From assembly GCA_020442165.1 (NCBI GenBank), contig JAGRKV010000078.1, forward strand, positions 1 to 64,000: a stretch of 64,000 nucleotides of DNA, given 5' to 3'. The notes under the pieces are model-generated. The model had not been told where the DNA came from. It did no database searches and worked only from the letters and a program-made list of their open reading frames with translations. Below, piece by piece: positions 8,832 through 17,580 of the stretch (its first letter is position 1; every line of letters starts with the position of its first letter). The stretch is from Hyphomicrobiaceae bacterium (lineage in GTDB: Bacteria; Pseudomonadota; Alphaproteobacteria; Rhizobiales; Hyphomicrobiaceae). The translations under genes and the position numbers were made by a program.

Positions 8832-9428
8832 TCAGTCGCGATGCCAGCGCTTCATCCAGCCAAATCGTTCGCGCCAGGTCTCGATGCGTTCCACAAGCTT
8901 TGCGCGCTGCTCGGCATTGAGGATCTCGCTGGCGTCGGCAACCGCTGTCGACAGCCGCTTTGAGATGCCGTCGAGACGGGCCATCTGTTCGGTGCGCAAT
9001 GCTTCGACAGCGGTGCGGTCCACCGTGGGCGCCTTCAACAGCTCAAGTCCCTTCTTGCGTGCATCGATCATCTGCCGGCGGATGCCGTAAACATCGGATG
9101 CGACGCCCTTGGCCAGCACTACGAGCTTTTGTTCCTGATCGTAGGTGGCGTCGACTTCAGCCGCAAGGTGGCGGGCAAAACGCGTCGCCCGGTCGGTGGC
9201 ATCGTCGACTGTGGCGGGGGCGAAGATGCGGGTGATCCCGGGGCGATCGCCAAACGGATTGCCGATCGGACCGGCACCCTGGCCCAGGGCCTTGCCGGCA
9301 AAGAAGCCTGCGCCCACTGCGAAGAGGGCGAGCAGTGCCACGCGGGGACCGCGCCGGCGGCGGCAACCGTAGTTGTCTCCAGAGTGGGGATGGGTGGAAT
9401 TGGCGGGGGAGTTGCCAGTGTCGGTCAT
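8832..9428 (-). CDS. LTXXQ-type periplasmic protein (Spy/CpxP-like)
   Basis: A 198-residue exported or membrane-anchored protein. After a short polar head and an RRRR cluster comes a hydrophobic segment (about 32-48, VALLALFAVGAGFFAG). The rest is almost entirely helical and charged and ends in LNAEQRAKLVERIETW, an LTxxQ-type motif as in Spy and CpxP, periplasmic chaperones that regulate or assist envelope-stress responses. The start is the ATG at 9426-9428 behind AGGAGAACC. It is followed on the same strand by an OmpR-type regulator and a HAMP kinase, which reproduces the CpxP-CpxR-CpxA gene content. That it inhibits the adjacent kinase is inference. Confidence 0.72.
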   Translation of the reverse strand: MTDTGNSPANSTHPHSGDNYGCRRRRGPRVALLALFAVGAGFFAGKALGQGAGPIGNPFGDRPGITRIFAPATVDDATDRATRFARHLAAEVDATYDQEQKLVVLAKGVASDVYGIRRQMIDARKKGLELLKAPTVDRTAVEALRTEQMARLDGISKRLSTAVADASEILNAEQRAKLVERIETWRERFGWMKRWHRD

Positions 9429-9571
9429 GGTGGTTCTCCTGTCGATATGTGGGGCAGCGTTGCTGCCGACACCGGCAAGATCGGGGACTGGCGTTTCGGG
9501 ACTTTGTCGCCCATGTAAAGTAATGTTAAGCGGCGAGCCGCCACATTTCCGGGGCATGCAGGGAGCACGAT

Positions 9572-10258
9572 TTGGTATTCGGTCTCATTATTCTGCTGGG
9601 ACTTCTGGGCCTCGCCATGCTGCCGCAGCTGTGGGTTCAGCGGGTGCTCAAGGAACATGGGCGGGAGCGGGCGGACTTTCCCGGCACGGGCGGGGAATTT
9701 GCGCGCCACATTCTGGATGAGATGAAGCTCACCGAGGTGAAGGTGGAGGAGACAAAGCTCGGCGATCACTACGATCCCGATGCGCGAACAGTTCGCCTGC
9801 TGCCACAGCATTACAACGGGCGATCGCTTGCCGCGGTGGTGGTCGCCGCGCACGAGGTCGGGCATGCAATGCAGCACGCGACTGGCTACGCGCCTCTCAT
9901 GCGGCGCTCCCGTCTTGCCAAGCAGGCGCAACGTATCGAACGGATCGGCGCCATCGTCATGCTGACAGCGCCCGTGGTGATGGCAATCGTCAAGGCGCCA
10001 GCGCTGGTGTTCGTGCAGATCGGTGCCGGCCTACTGATTCTGTCATCGACGATCCTGATGCACATGACGACACTGCCGGTGGAGTTCGACGCAAGCTTTC
10101 GCCGGGCGCTGCCGGTGCTGAAGGCGGGCCGATACATCAGCGAAAAGGACATGGGCTCTGCGCGCCAGATCCTGAAGGCAGCGGCACTCACCTATGTCGC
10201 GGCGGCGGCCATGAGCCTGCTCGACGTCATGCGCTGGATTCGCGTGCTGCGGTTCTGA
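9572..10258 (+). CDS. Zinc metallopeptidase, YugP-like membrane family
   Basis: A 228-residue integral membrane protein of the neutral zinc metallopeptidase family (YugP-like, Zn_peptidase_2). The zinc site HEVGH is at residues 94-98. Hydrophobic helices lie at about 2-20, 127-150 and 152-170, with a further one near the C-terminus (around 205-220). The start is a TTG at 9572 behind GGGAGC, so it is a weak initiator. The physiological substrate of this family is not known; a role in membrane-protein turnover is assumed. It is divergent from the LTXXQ gene. Confidence 0.85.
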   Translation: MVFGLIILLGLLGLAMLPQLWVQRVLKEHGRERADFPGTGGEFARHILDEMKLTEVKVEETKLGDHYDPDARTVRLLPQHYNGRSLAAVVVAAHEVGHAMQHATGYAPLMRRSRLAKQAQRIERIGAIVMLTAPVVMAIVKAPALVFVQIGAGLLILSSTILMHMTTLPVEFDASFRRALPVLKAGRYISEKDMGSARQILKAAALTYVAAAAMSLLDVMRWIRVLRF

Positions 10259-10291
10259 CGCAAATTCGAGACAAGCACATTCGAGGCGCGC

Positions 10292-11191
10292 TTGCCGTTC
10301 TATTTTCCCGATACGCCGGACCTGCCGTTGCCGCCGGGACATCGATTCCCGGGCACGAAATACAGGATGCTGCGGGAGCGTGCGCAGTCGGAGGGCGTGT
10401 TCGAGTGGGCCGGTCTCGTGCCCTCGCCAGAGGTTCAGATAAGTGATCTGCTTCGCGCTCATGACGAGAGCTACGTGCGCGATGCCATTGCTGGGCGGCT
10501 TACGCCCGATGCCATGCGGCGGATAGGTATTCCCTGGAGCGAGGTTCTCATCGCGCGGTCGCTGGCAACCGTTGGGGGCTCACTGGCCGCGGCGCGGGAT
10601 GCGTTGAACGATGGCATATCAGGGCAGCTTGCAGGCGGCACCCATCATGCGCATCGCGCGTTCGGTTCGGGGTTCTGTCTCTTCAACGATCTGGCCGTTG
10701 CCGCGTTGACGTTGATCGCGGAGGGCGAAGTATCCCGCATAACGGTGCTCGATTGCGACGTGCATCAAGGTGACGGGACGGCTGCTATTCTCCGCGACGT
10801 GGCCGAGGTGCAAACGATTTCCATCCACGGCGCCAGCAACTTTCCATTCCGCAAGGTGCCATCCGATCTTGACATCGGATTGCCCGATGGGGCGGGGGAT
10901 AAGGATTATGCCGCTGCCCTTGCCCAAGCGCTCGATGTGGCTGCGGCGTTCCGGCCCGACCTGCTGCTCTATCTGTCGGGCGCCGATGTGCTGGCCGACG
11001 ACAGGCTTGGACGCCTGGAGCTATCGCCAGCGGGTATGATGGCGCGCGATCTCGCCGTGTTCCGTTTTGCCAAGTCGCATGGTTTGCCCGTTTCGATAGC
11101 TATCGGCGGCGGCTATGCGGAGCCTATTACTGTGACGGTCGAGGCTTATCTTGCGACCTTCCGTGCGGCGCAGGAAGTTTATCGATTTTGA
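10292..11191 (+). CDS. Histone deacetylase-family amidohydrolase
   Basis: A 299-residue class of the arginase/deacetylase superfamily related to acetoin-utilisation AcuC and bacterial HDAC-like amidohydrolases. Active-site features are visible: paired histidines 118-119 in GTHHAHRAFGSGFCLFND, zinc ligands Asp156 and His158 in LDCDVHQGDG, a third Asp in SGADVLADD, and the catalytic Gly-Gly-Gly-Tyr near residue 275. The start is TTG at 10292. The gene lies 33 bases downstream of the metallopeptidase and may be co-transcribed with it. Its 3' end overlaps the convergent transporter gene by 13 bases. The substrate, whether acetyl-polyamine, acetoin-related or protein lysine, is unknown. Confidence 0.88.
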   Translation: MPFYFPDTPDLPLPPGHRFPGTKYRMLRERAQSEGVFEWAGLVPSPEVQISDLLRAHDESYVRDAIAGRLTPDAMRRIGIPWSEVLIARSLATVGGSLAAARDALNDGISGQLAGGTHHAHRAFGSGFCLFNDLAVAALTLIAEGEVSRITVLDCDVHQGDGTAAILRDVAEVQTISIHGASNFPFRKVPSDLDIGLPDGAGDKDYAAALAQALDVAAAFRPDLLLYLSGADVLADDRLGRLELSPAGMMARDLAVFRFAKSHGLPVSIAIGGGYAEPITVTVEAYLATFRAAQEVYRF

Positions 11192-12552
11192 CCGGCTGAT
11201 GCCGTGCGTTCTTTGAGTTGATTGCCCAGTGAAAAGCTAAGCCACAGCCAGGCGAGTGCTGCGGGTACGGCGGTCAAGGCCACCACGCCGCCGGCGAGTC
11301 CAAGCGTTTTGCCAAGCGTGTTGAACACCCAGCCCGAGGCCGCATCGCCGCCGCGATAGACGACGGTGTCGATGAAGTTCTGCGCCTTGTATTTCTCCTC
11401 GGGGTCCACGACCGTATAGAGCACTTTCACCGCCGGGCTTGCGAGGGCGAAGGCGACCGCGCGCTCAACGGCCATGATGGCGACAATCACGCCGAGCGTT
11501 GGTGAAATGGCGAGCAGGACAAGACCCAACGCGCACCATGCCGGTAGCGTGGCCGCAGTGACGCCGACGCCGAAGCGTTCAAGCATGCGGCCTGTTACAA
11601 AAACCTGCAGCAGGATTGTCATGATCGATACGGCGAGGTCGAGCCGTGCCAGAAGTTCCACACGGGCAGTCCGGTCGGTCAGTGTTTCGCCGACGATGTG
11701 CGACTGCTCCAGGTAGAAGAACGTCGAGACCAGGTTTCCGAGCAGGATCCAAAGCGCAATGCGGAAGAGGTAAGGCGACTGCCAGACGCGAATGGCGCCA
11801 GCGAGGATGCCTTTTCCCACCGGACGTTCGCTGGCAACGGCGAGGCCGTGAGCCGGTGCGAGGCGGCGCAGCAACATTGCCGCGACGAGTGCGAGGGTGA
11901 GCAGTGCAGCCGATACCAGCAGCAGATTGTCGGGTCCGATGATGCGCACGAAGCCCTGCGTGATGATCGGGCCAGCCATGGCGCCTGCGGTGCCACCCGC
12001 TGCGATGAAACCGTACAGGCGCTTTGCCTGGCCACTGTCGTAGAGGTCGGACATGACGATCCAGAACAGCGATACAACGAACAGGTTGAATACGCTGGCC
12101 CAGACGAAAAATACGCTGGCAATCGATGCCGTGCGGCCGCCGCCGGACAGGATCGTCCAGAAGGCGATCAGGTTGAGGATAAAGAAGCTGTAGACAAGCG
12201 GCACGACAAGACGCTTGGCAAAGCGCGAAGTCACCCAGCCATAGACGGGCACTGCCGCCAGCATGACGAAGAAGACAATGACGAACAGCGTCTGCAAGTG
12301 ATCGCGTCCGACCGCCACGCCCATTTCGTCGCGGACGGGGCGAATGATGTAGTAGGCCGCCAGCACCAGAAAGAAATAGGCGAAAGACAGTAGCAGGGCG
12401 GCGATTTCATTGCGCTCTACATGGACTATGCGCGCCAGGATCGACTGGAGTGGCGTTTCGTGCCGAGCTGGTGATGGCACATGTCCCTTGTTGTCTTGCA
12501 CTGACGGGTCTTTCTCTGCTGTGCCGCGCGTCGCGGGAGCGACGGCGCTCAT
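11179..12552 (-). CDS. NTP/NDP exchange transporter family protein
   Basis: A 457-residue polytopic membrane protein with about 12 hydrophobic helices and the conserved early segment SFAYFFLVLAAYYIIRPVRDEMG, characteristic of the ATP/ADP antiporter (TLC) superfamily and its proteobacterial relatives. Intracellular bacteria use such carriers to take energy from the host; in free-living bacteria the substrate is uncertain. An N-terminal cytoplasmic extension of about 35 residues precedes the first helix. The stop region overlaps that of the convergent deacetylase gene by 13 bases. Without an alignment I cannot tell whether the nucleotide-binding residues are preserved, so it may transport something else. 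Confidence 0.75.
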   Translation of the reverse strand: MSAVAPATRGTAEKDPSVQDNKGHVPSPARHETPLQSILARIVHVERNEIAALLLSFAYFFLVLAAYYIIRPVRDEMGVAVGRDHLQTLFVIVFFVMLAAVPVYGWVTSRFAKRLVVPLVYSFFILNLIAFWTILSGGGRTASIASVFFVWASVFNLFVVSLFWIVMSDLYDSGQAKRLYGFIAAGGTAGAMAGPIITQGFVRIIGPDNLLLVSAALLTLALVAAMLLRRLAPAHGLAVASERPVGKGILAGAIRVWQSPYLFRIALWILLGNLVSTFFYLEQSHIVGETLTDRTARVELLARLDLAVSIMTILLQVFVTGRMLERFGVGVTAATLPAWCALGLVLLAISPTLGVIVAIMAVERAVAFALASPAVKVLYTVVDPEEKYKAQNFIDTVVYRGGDAASGWVFNTLGKTLGLAGGVVALTAVPAALAWLWLSFSLGNQLKERTASAGQNR

Positions 12553-12653
12553 GCAGGCTTGCCCGATGGCGTCAGGGCCACGGGCCGGCGCTGCGACGGG
12601 AAAGTCCTATGCGCATGCTTGTGCGCGTGCAATTGCCGTTTGCAGGAAACAGT

Positions 12654-13325
12654 TCACATCAGTGTGGCATGTAAGGGGGCATTGCGGGCTGCCTGCTGCC
12701 TTGCGTGCAGTGGGCTTAGGGCCTTCGCCAGCGCTACGGTCTGGAAGTAGGTGCCGTCGGTGAGCGCGACTGGTGACAGACGGTAGGGCTGATAACCGTT
12801 TTTCTGACACATCGGCAGACCTGTAAGCGTGGCAGTGATGCGCACGTCGGTGAGGCCGAGGCGGGCAATGTCAGCTTCGATCGTCGCAATCAGCCAGGAG
12901 GCAAGGCCGATACGGGCGAAAAAGGGATCAACATAGAGCGATGAAATCTCTGCGTAGGTGCCGTTTAGTGGGCCGGTCTGGCGCGGTGTGTTGTCGAGGC
13001 CCGTTGCAGCAGCGCCGTCATCGGCCTGCCAGCGCCAGCCGCCGGTGGCAATGATCTCGCCATGATATTCGAGCACGAACAGGCGGCCCTCGTGCAGCAT
13101 GTCCTGGGGCATGGTGCCAGCCTCGGCGATGTAACGGTCGATGAGGCCGCGTTCGTAATGGTGCTTGGCATGAATGCGCAGGGCGGCAGCTTGGAAGCTT
13201 TCGACGCGGCTAAGGTCAGCGACTTGCGCGCGACGCTTGGTGATCTTTGTGTAGAGATGATCGGTGGCGGTGTGTGTACTGGACGGGCTGGCGTGGCGGC
13301 AGGTCGGATTGGCGGGGCAGTACAT
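12654..13325 (-). CDS. GNAT-family N-acetyltransferase
   Basis: A 223-residue acetyltransferase-like protein. The core GNAT fold is at about 40-200, with the acetyl-CoA loop in the ISSLYVDPFFARIGLASWLI region (motif A: Q/RxxGxG/A replaced here by RIGLAS). Strand VLEYHGEIIATGGW precedes it. I prefer the ATG at 13323-13325, behind a consensus GGAGG ribosome-binding site, over a longer open frame reaching 13376. The cysteine pair near the start (MYCPANPTC) is unusual. The acceptor substrate is unknown. Confidence 0.75.
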   Translation of the reverse strand: MYCPANPTCRHASPSSTHTATDHLYTKITKRRAQVADLSRVESFQAAALRIHAKHHYERGLIDRYIAEAGTMPQDMLHEGRLFVLEYHGEIIATGGWRWQADDGAAATGLDNTPRQTGPLNGTYAEISSLYVDPFFARIGLASWLIATIEADIARLGLTDVRITATLTGLPMCQKNGYQPYRLSPVALTDGTYFQTVALAKALSPLHARQQAARNAPLHATLM

Positions 13326-13558
13326 GACAACATCCTCCAAGTGAGCTTCCTGAAGGTTTGTCGCGTTGAGTGGCAAAGCGGTTCGAATAGCCCGACGCGC
13401 AATGGTTCGGGCTGACGTACAACAGTTCGAACTGGCGAAATTGAGTGCAGTCTGCCCGTCAGTTGTGCGTTCTCAGAATGTCCTTGACTGCCGGCTCTCA
13501 TGTGCGGTGCATTAAGCGAAATATTGCGCTGCGACATAAGTGTGATGAGCCTATCGAA

Positions 13559-14494
13559 ATGTCCAAACAGTCATTCATTCGCGTTACAGAAGTCTGGGTA
13601 CCGTCACCCGATCGCAAGCGACTGATCTTCGGGTCAGGTGCGTATGGCAGTCTTGATGAACTTAAGACGGTGAGCCAGCAGACGTCGTTTGCCTATGACG
13701 AAGGGCTGCCCGGCAAAGCTTGGGCGTGCGGACGACCGGTGATCCTCCACGATCTCGTCAACTCCTACTTCAAGCGCGGCGAGGCGGCCCAGGCGGCCGG
13801 GCTGACGTGCGGGGTGGCGCTGCCGATTTTCGCCGGGCCGTTCGTCATGGCCGTTGTGACGTTCTTTTGCGGCGACGACGAGGATCATTTCGGTGCCATC
13901 GAACTTTGGGGCAACGAAAGCGAGCCTTATGAACTCGGCCTGATCGACGGCTATTTCGGGAGTGCTGAAATTTTCGAGTTCAGCGCGCGTCACACGAAGT
14001 TCAGGCGCGGGTTCGGACTGCCTGGCATCGTTTGGGATACGCGCATGCCGCTGCTGATGGACGATCTCGGCCGGTCGCATCGGTTCGTGCGCAAGCAGAG
14101 TGCACACAAGGTCGGCATCAATCGCGGTATTGGAATTCCGTGCGGCCGGGACGGCGACCCGCCCTGGATACTGACTTTGCTTTCCGCCGCTGGAACACCG
14201 ATTGCCAAGCGCTTCGAGTGCTGGGTACCCGAAGACGACGTCTTGATGCTGAAATCCGGCATCTGCGAAAGCGACAGCGCATACAGTGCAAAGTTCGATG
14301 ATGTGGCGGTCATGCGTTGGGAGGGCGCCATAGGCCAGTCATGGCAAAGCGGCGTTCCCGTGTTGAGCACGGACCTGTCAAAGGAGGCCGGTCCGATAGC
14401 CAAATCGGCCGTGTCGGCAGGCCTTTCGACTCTCGTTGCCGTGCCCGTGATCTCGCAGTGCGCCACGAAGGCGATCGTGGCCTGGTATAACTAG
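13559..14494 (+). CDS. Protein with three tandem GAF-like domains
   Basis: A 311-residue soluble protein built from three successive copies of a GAF-like unit at about 8-105, 113-210 and 218-311. Each copy carries the same order of elements: a VEVW-type opening strand (TEVWVP, IELWGN, FECWVP), an E-G-x-x-G helix motif (DEGLPGKAWACGRP, GFGLPGIVWDTRMP, GAIGQSWQSGVP), an L-D/T-D-L segment and a C-terminal strand (CGVALPIF, RGIGIPCG, LVAVPVIS). No kinase, cyclase, output or DNA-binding domain is attached, so it may be a stand-alone small-molecule or redox sensor. I chose the ATG at 13559 because residues upstream of it are not GAF-like. It is convergent with a small orphan gene. Function unknown. 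Confidence 0.7.
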   Translation: MSKQSFIRVTEVWVPSPDRKRLIFGSGAYGSLDELKTVSQQTSFAYDEGLPGKAWACGRPVILHDLVNSYFKRGEAAQAAGLTCGVALPIFAGPFVMAVVTFFCGDDEDHFGAIELWGNESEPYELGLIDGYFGSAEIFEFSARHTKFRRGFGLPGIVWDTRMPLLMDDLGRSHRFVRKQSAHKVGINRGIGIPCGRDGDPPWILTLLSAAGTPIAKRFECWVPEDDVLMLKSGICESDSAYSAKFDDVAVMRWEGAIGQSWQSGVPVLSTDLSKEAGPIAKSAVSAGLSTLVAVPVISQCATKAIVAWYN

Positions 14495-14561
14495 GAACGA
14501 AGCCCGATTGGCGCTCGACCGCGCGCCTCGCATCATGGCGAACAACTTGTGCAGAGCGCTT

Positions 14562-14921
14562 TCAAACGGGCCCGCTCTCGATGAACCCGAGGTCGACGTA
14601 GATTGTACCGACGGTGCCTTCGGGTGCTGCGATCTGAAGTTCGAGATGACTGTCAGCGGGCAGGTCTTCCGTCACTGCGAGCGGAAAGTGCATCGCGCTT
14701 TTCATGCCGATAGGGAACAAGCGCATCACCTTCTTGTCGCGAAGAAGTATGAGGCTAATCATCTCATCGGACGATTGTCCCGCGCGGAAGTAGACGAGCT
14801 TGGATTTGGTGCCCCTGGGTACAGTGTAGGCGAGACCAACGACCGGGGTCGGTGCCTCCAGCCCTTTCCCCTTGAAGTTATAGGTACCCTGTACGAAGAC
14901 CGGCTTTTCCTGGGGGTTCAT
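14562..14921 (-). CDS. Hypothetical protein, 119 residues
   Basis: Unrecognised family. The sequence is rich in beta strands, with no signal peptide, no transmembrane helix and no cysteine; it runs from MNPQEKPVFVQGTYNFKGKG to GTIYVDLGFIESGPV. The start is the ATG at 14919-14921 behind GAGAGC. Its 3' end faces the three-GAF gene with 67 bases between the stops, so the two are neighbours but not an operon. A jelly-roll-like small domain is a guess from strand periodicity only. Confidence 0.6.
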   Translation of the reverse strand: MNPQEKPVFVQGTYNFKGKGLEAPTPVVGLAYTVPRGTKSKLVYFRAGQSSDEMISLILLRDKKVMRLFPIGMKSAMHFPLAVTEDLPADSHLELQIAAPEGTVGTIYVDLGFIESGPV

Positions 14922-15178
14922 GGGCGTGCTCTCGCATTGGCGGCCTTGTAGAATGAGGCCTGGAATTGTGCCGCGCCAATTGACCTGTCCAGGCAATTGC
15001 GGGGCACATGATGGTGCATTGCACATCAGTTGCGGCAGTGCGTCAAGCGTTGCTCTATCGTTTCTGACGCACGTTGCGACGATCTCGCGTTTTGACTGAC
15101 GCAGCAGATCCTCGGTGGCGCTTGGGCTGGTCTAGGGCTCCAACTAGCGCCGCCGCGCAGGCCATATCAGGACGGCAA

Positions 15179-15847
15179 TCAATATCTGGCCGCATCGTCA
15201 AATTCATAGCCGAAAGCGTCAATGTCTCGCTTAAAGCGATGGGCAACGATCTCCGCAGTCTCTTCATCATAGTGCAGCCGATAATCTTTCGGCCGCTTGG
15301 ATGCATTGAGGCGCGGAGCCTCCGACATATCGATATTTAGGGTTTCCCACACATGAGAGAGATCATCGGTGATGTTCTCGAAGCGGGCGACGAAAGTGAC
15401 GCCAATCTTGCCCTCCGCGTCCTCGATATAGCTGAGCTGATCGAAGGCAAAAGACTTTTCGACGCCCTGATCCATGACCACGGCATCGCAGTTCTTGATG
15501 AACGATTTGAAGTCATGCGAGTTTTTGACCGCATATCGCCAGATGCGAGGCTTCTTCCAGAAGAAGGGATCATACCGGGACGATCGCTGAGCGATCATGG
15601 AATACCATGAGACGAGGCGGTCCCAGGGATTCCTGACGACAGCAAATGTATAGAGGCTCTTCCACTCCTCCGTACCTATTGCGGGAACGACATCGCACAC
15701 GCGCGCATGCCGGCTGACGATGCGCTGCGCATCATCAACGTGGTCCGCGATGACCTTGGAAATGCTGATGCCCGCATTCTTCTGAATATGAATGAACCCA
15801 AAGCGGCGTGAAGCTGAATACAGCATTTCGCTCTTGGCCTCGTCCAT
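15179..15847 (-). CDS. Sulfotransferase family protein
   Basis: A 222-residue cytosolic sulfotransferase of the Sulfotransfer_2-like family, which transfers sulfate from PAPS to sugars or lipids. The 5'-phosphosulfate loop is visible as GFIHIQKNAGIS (residues 17-28), and the 3'-phosphate-binding strand/helix as FAVVRNPWDRLVSWYS (about 68-83). The length is typical for the compact bacterial forms. It follows a family-2 glycosyltransferase gene by 36 bases on the same strand, so both probably act on the same surface polysaccharide. Its base composition is visibly lower in GC than the housekeeping genes around it, consistent with horizontal acquisition. Confidence 0.8.
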   Translation of the reverse strand: MDEAKSEMLYSASRRFGFIHIQKNAGISISKVIADHVDDAQRIVSRHARVCDVVPAIGTEEWKSLYTFAVVRNPWDRLVSWYSMIAQRSSRYDPFFWKKPRIWRYAVKNSHDFKSFIKNCDAVVMDQGVEKSFAFDQLSYIEDAEGKIGVTFVARFENITDDLSHVWETLNIDMSEAPRLNASKRPKDYRLHYDEETAEIVAHRFKRDIDAFGYEFDDAARY

Positions 15848-15883
15848 TCATGCAAGCGGCTGGCGGCCGTCACGACCGCAAAT

Positions 15884-16852
15884 CTAGATCGAGAAACTCC
15901 GGCGCACCAGCCGGGGAGAAACAAAGGTTGCCAACTCGCCGAACAGCATCAAGCCTGAGTAGGCAGTCGACAGCGCGAAGGCCGACACGATGCCAACAGG
16001 TCCAAGTTTTGCCTCGCGTCGACGCGACCAGATCAGCGCGGGGCTCTTGGCAAGGCTGCGGCCAAATCGGAAAAAAGATCCAAGTGGACTTGCGCCGAGC
16101 CGGGAGTGCTTCCTGATCTTGTCATTCAGCAATGCATCGTGCCCCTGGCAGACAGCACGATGTATGAAGTGCTTCATGCCCTCTGGCGGCGGATGCGACA
16201 CAGTTGCTGAGCGGATCCGGTAAAGTTTGACGCCACCGGTTCGCATCTTCTTGGCTAGGGCGGCGCACTGGCCACGGAATGTCTCAGCACCCTCGAAGGG
16301 GTATTTCTCGCACAAGGAGCGCTTCAAGGCGACGTTGTTGGCGTAGAAATTGCGCGTTTCGTACATGCCTTCGCCGCCGCGATTCACATCGAAATTCCAG
16401 AATCCGGCGCACAGGCGCTCATAGAAGGTATCAGTGGTGAGATAGGTTTCTCCGCCAACAACCTCGGCGCCGTCATGCTCTATGGCATTGAGCAACTGCT
16501 TCAGCCAACCCTCGTCCGGAACGACATCGCTATCGATAAATACGATTACGTCAGCGTCAGTCTGGGCGACGCCGAAATTCTTCTGGTCGTAATAGGAAAG
16601 TGAAGGGGCCTCGATTACCCGCACATCACCGGGGAACTTTTCACGGTCGATGCACTCAGTCGCGACCGTGGTCGGCACCTCGCCCGGAATCTCATCGGGA
16701 TCGTAGATCAACAGTAGCTCGAATTTGTATCCCGATTGAGTGGCTACTTCACCTGCCTGAGCAGTGACCCGACGCAGCATTTCGCGTGCTCTGTCGACGT
16801 CCGACAACCGCGCATTGTCCCATTCCACGATCACACCAACTTTTTCGATCAT
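15884..16852 (-). CDS. Glycosyltransferase family 2 protein
   Basis: A 322-residue GT-A fold glycosyltransferase. The N-terminal nucleotide-sugar domain opens with VGVIVEWDNARL, and the metal-binding DxD-type motif is present as VIVFIDSDVVPDEGWL (about 105-120). A hydrophobic C-terminal segment (FALSTAYSGLMLFGELATF) could anchor it at the membrane. I take the ATG at 16850-16852, behind GAGG, as the start; a GTG directly in front is possible. It is upstream of and probably co-transcribed with the sulfotransferase gene. The donor and acceptor are unknown; a capsule or exopolysaccharide role is inferred. Confidence 0.8.
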   Translation of the reverse strand: MIEKVGVIVEWDNARLSDVDRAREMLRRVTAQAGEVATQSGYKFELLLIYDPDEIPGEVPTTVATECIDREKFPGDVRVIEAPSLSYYDQKNFGVAQTDADVIVFIDSDVVPDEGWLKQLLNAIEHDGAEVVGGETYLTTDTFYERLCAGFWNFDVNRGGEGMYETRNFYANNVALKRSLCEKYPFEGAETFRGQCAALAKKMRTGGVKLYRIRSATVSHPPPEGMKHFIHRAVCQGHDALLNDKIRKHSRLGASPLGSFFRFGRSLAKSPALIWSRRREAKLGPVGIVSAFALSTAYSGLMLFGELATFVSPRLVRRSFSI

Positions 16853-17580
16853 CACTTTGCCTCGTGCGATTGTGTGACGCGGGCCTCAGCAACATAACCT
16901 GGGCCTGGTCGACGCATGTGGTGTCCAACTGTCCGTGGCAAAAGCGAGGCTCGAAATGCCTTTGCGCGGAGCCATAGCACCCTGGCGTCCATATAAGGCG
17001 TACATTGCGACACCATTTATACAGTCTGCGCTCGCGCGTAGCGCGCGACAAGTTGTGCGGCACCAGGATCGAAGCCGCGACAATCGATGCCGGGATGCCC
17101 GCATGCCCCGTGCCACCAAAGGTGTTTGTTTGTGCGGGGACCATATTTCTTTGCTCAAGTCGCGTGTTCAACAATAAATACGGCTTCTCCCACAGCGGCG
17201 CAGAGCGGGCGTAACACTTGCGCAACGCAGTATAAAAAATGACACACCTGTTTGCCGGATGTCTGCTGGCCGTCATGGAATTGGCAGGTCGTTGCCGCGC
17301 GGCGGCAAAAGGCGGTGATCGGATAGACACGGTAGCTGGTCAGTAAGCGGTGGACAGCCAAGAGGAGGTGGCTGGTCAGCAAACTGTGGCGGGAGGCACC
17401 GGGGCCTGCGGATTCACGCCAACCTGCAGACGCCTGGCCGGGTGTGTTGCGGCATGCACCAGCAAGACTTGACCCTGCCAGAAATGTGTCTGCCCGGGCC
17501 TGATCCATCTTTTCAGCGTGCCGGTTTCGCTTTGCTGTCACGCGGGCGCGATCACGGGACGAATGCCACAAGCACCTATT
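16853..17580. other. 728-base gene-free stretch
   Basis: No open frame here has convincing codon use or a recognisable domain. It must carry the promoter of the glycosyltransferase-sulfotransferase pair and the downstream end of lepA. It contains an imperfect direct repeat of about 23 bases (17331-17353 and 17367-17389, offset 36). I see no tRNA, tmRNA or RNase P RNA signature and no insertion-sequence ends. It may be a decayed remnant at the edge of the lower-GC accessory segment. Confidence 0.5.
17331..17389. repeat. Imperfect 23-base direct repeat
   Basis: Two copies beginning GGTAGCTGGTCAGTAAGC and GGTGGCTGGTCAGCAAAC, offset by 36 bases, with a few substitutions. There is no hairpin potential between them and no adjacent integrase, so its meaning is unclear. 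Confidence 0.5.

Noticed and set aside
13376..13400. tRNA T-loop-like GGTTCGAAT sequence
   Set aside because: No acceptor stem, D-arm or anticodon arm can be placed around it.
17155..17571. 138-codon minus-strand frame in the gap after lepA
   Set aside because: Low-complexity composition and no start context; no family features.
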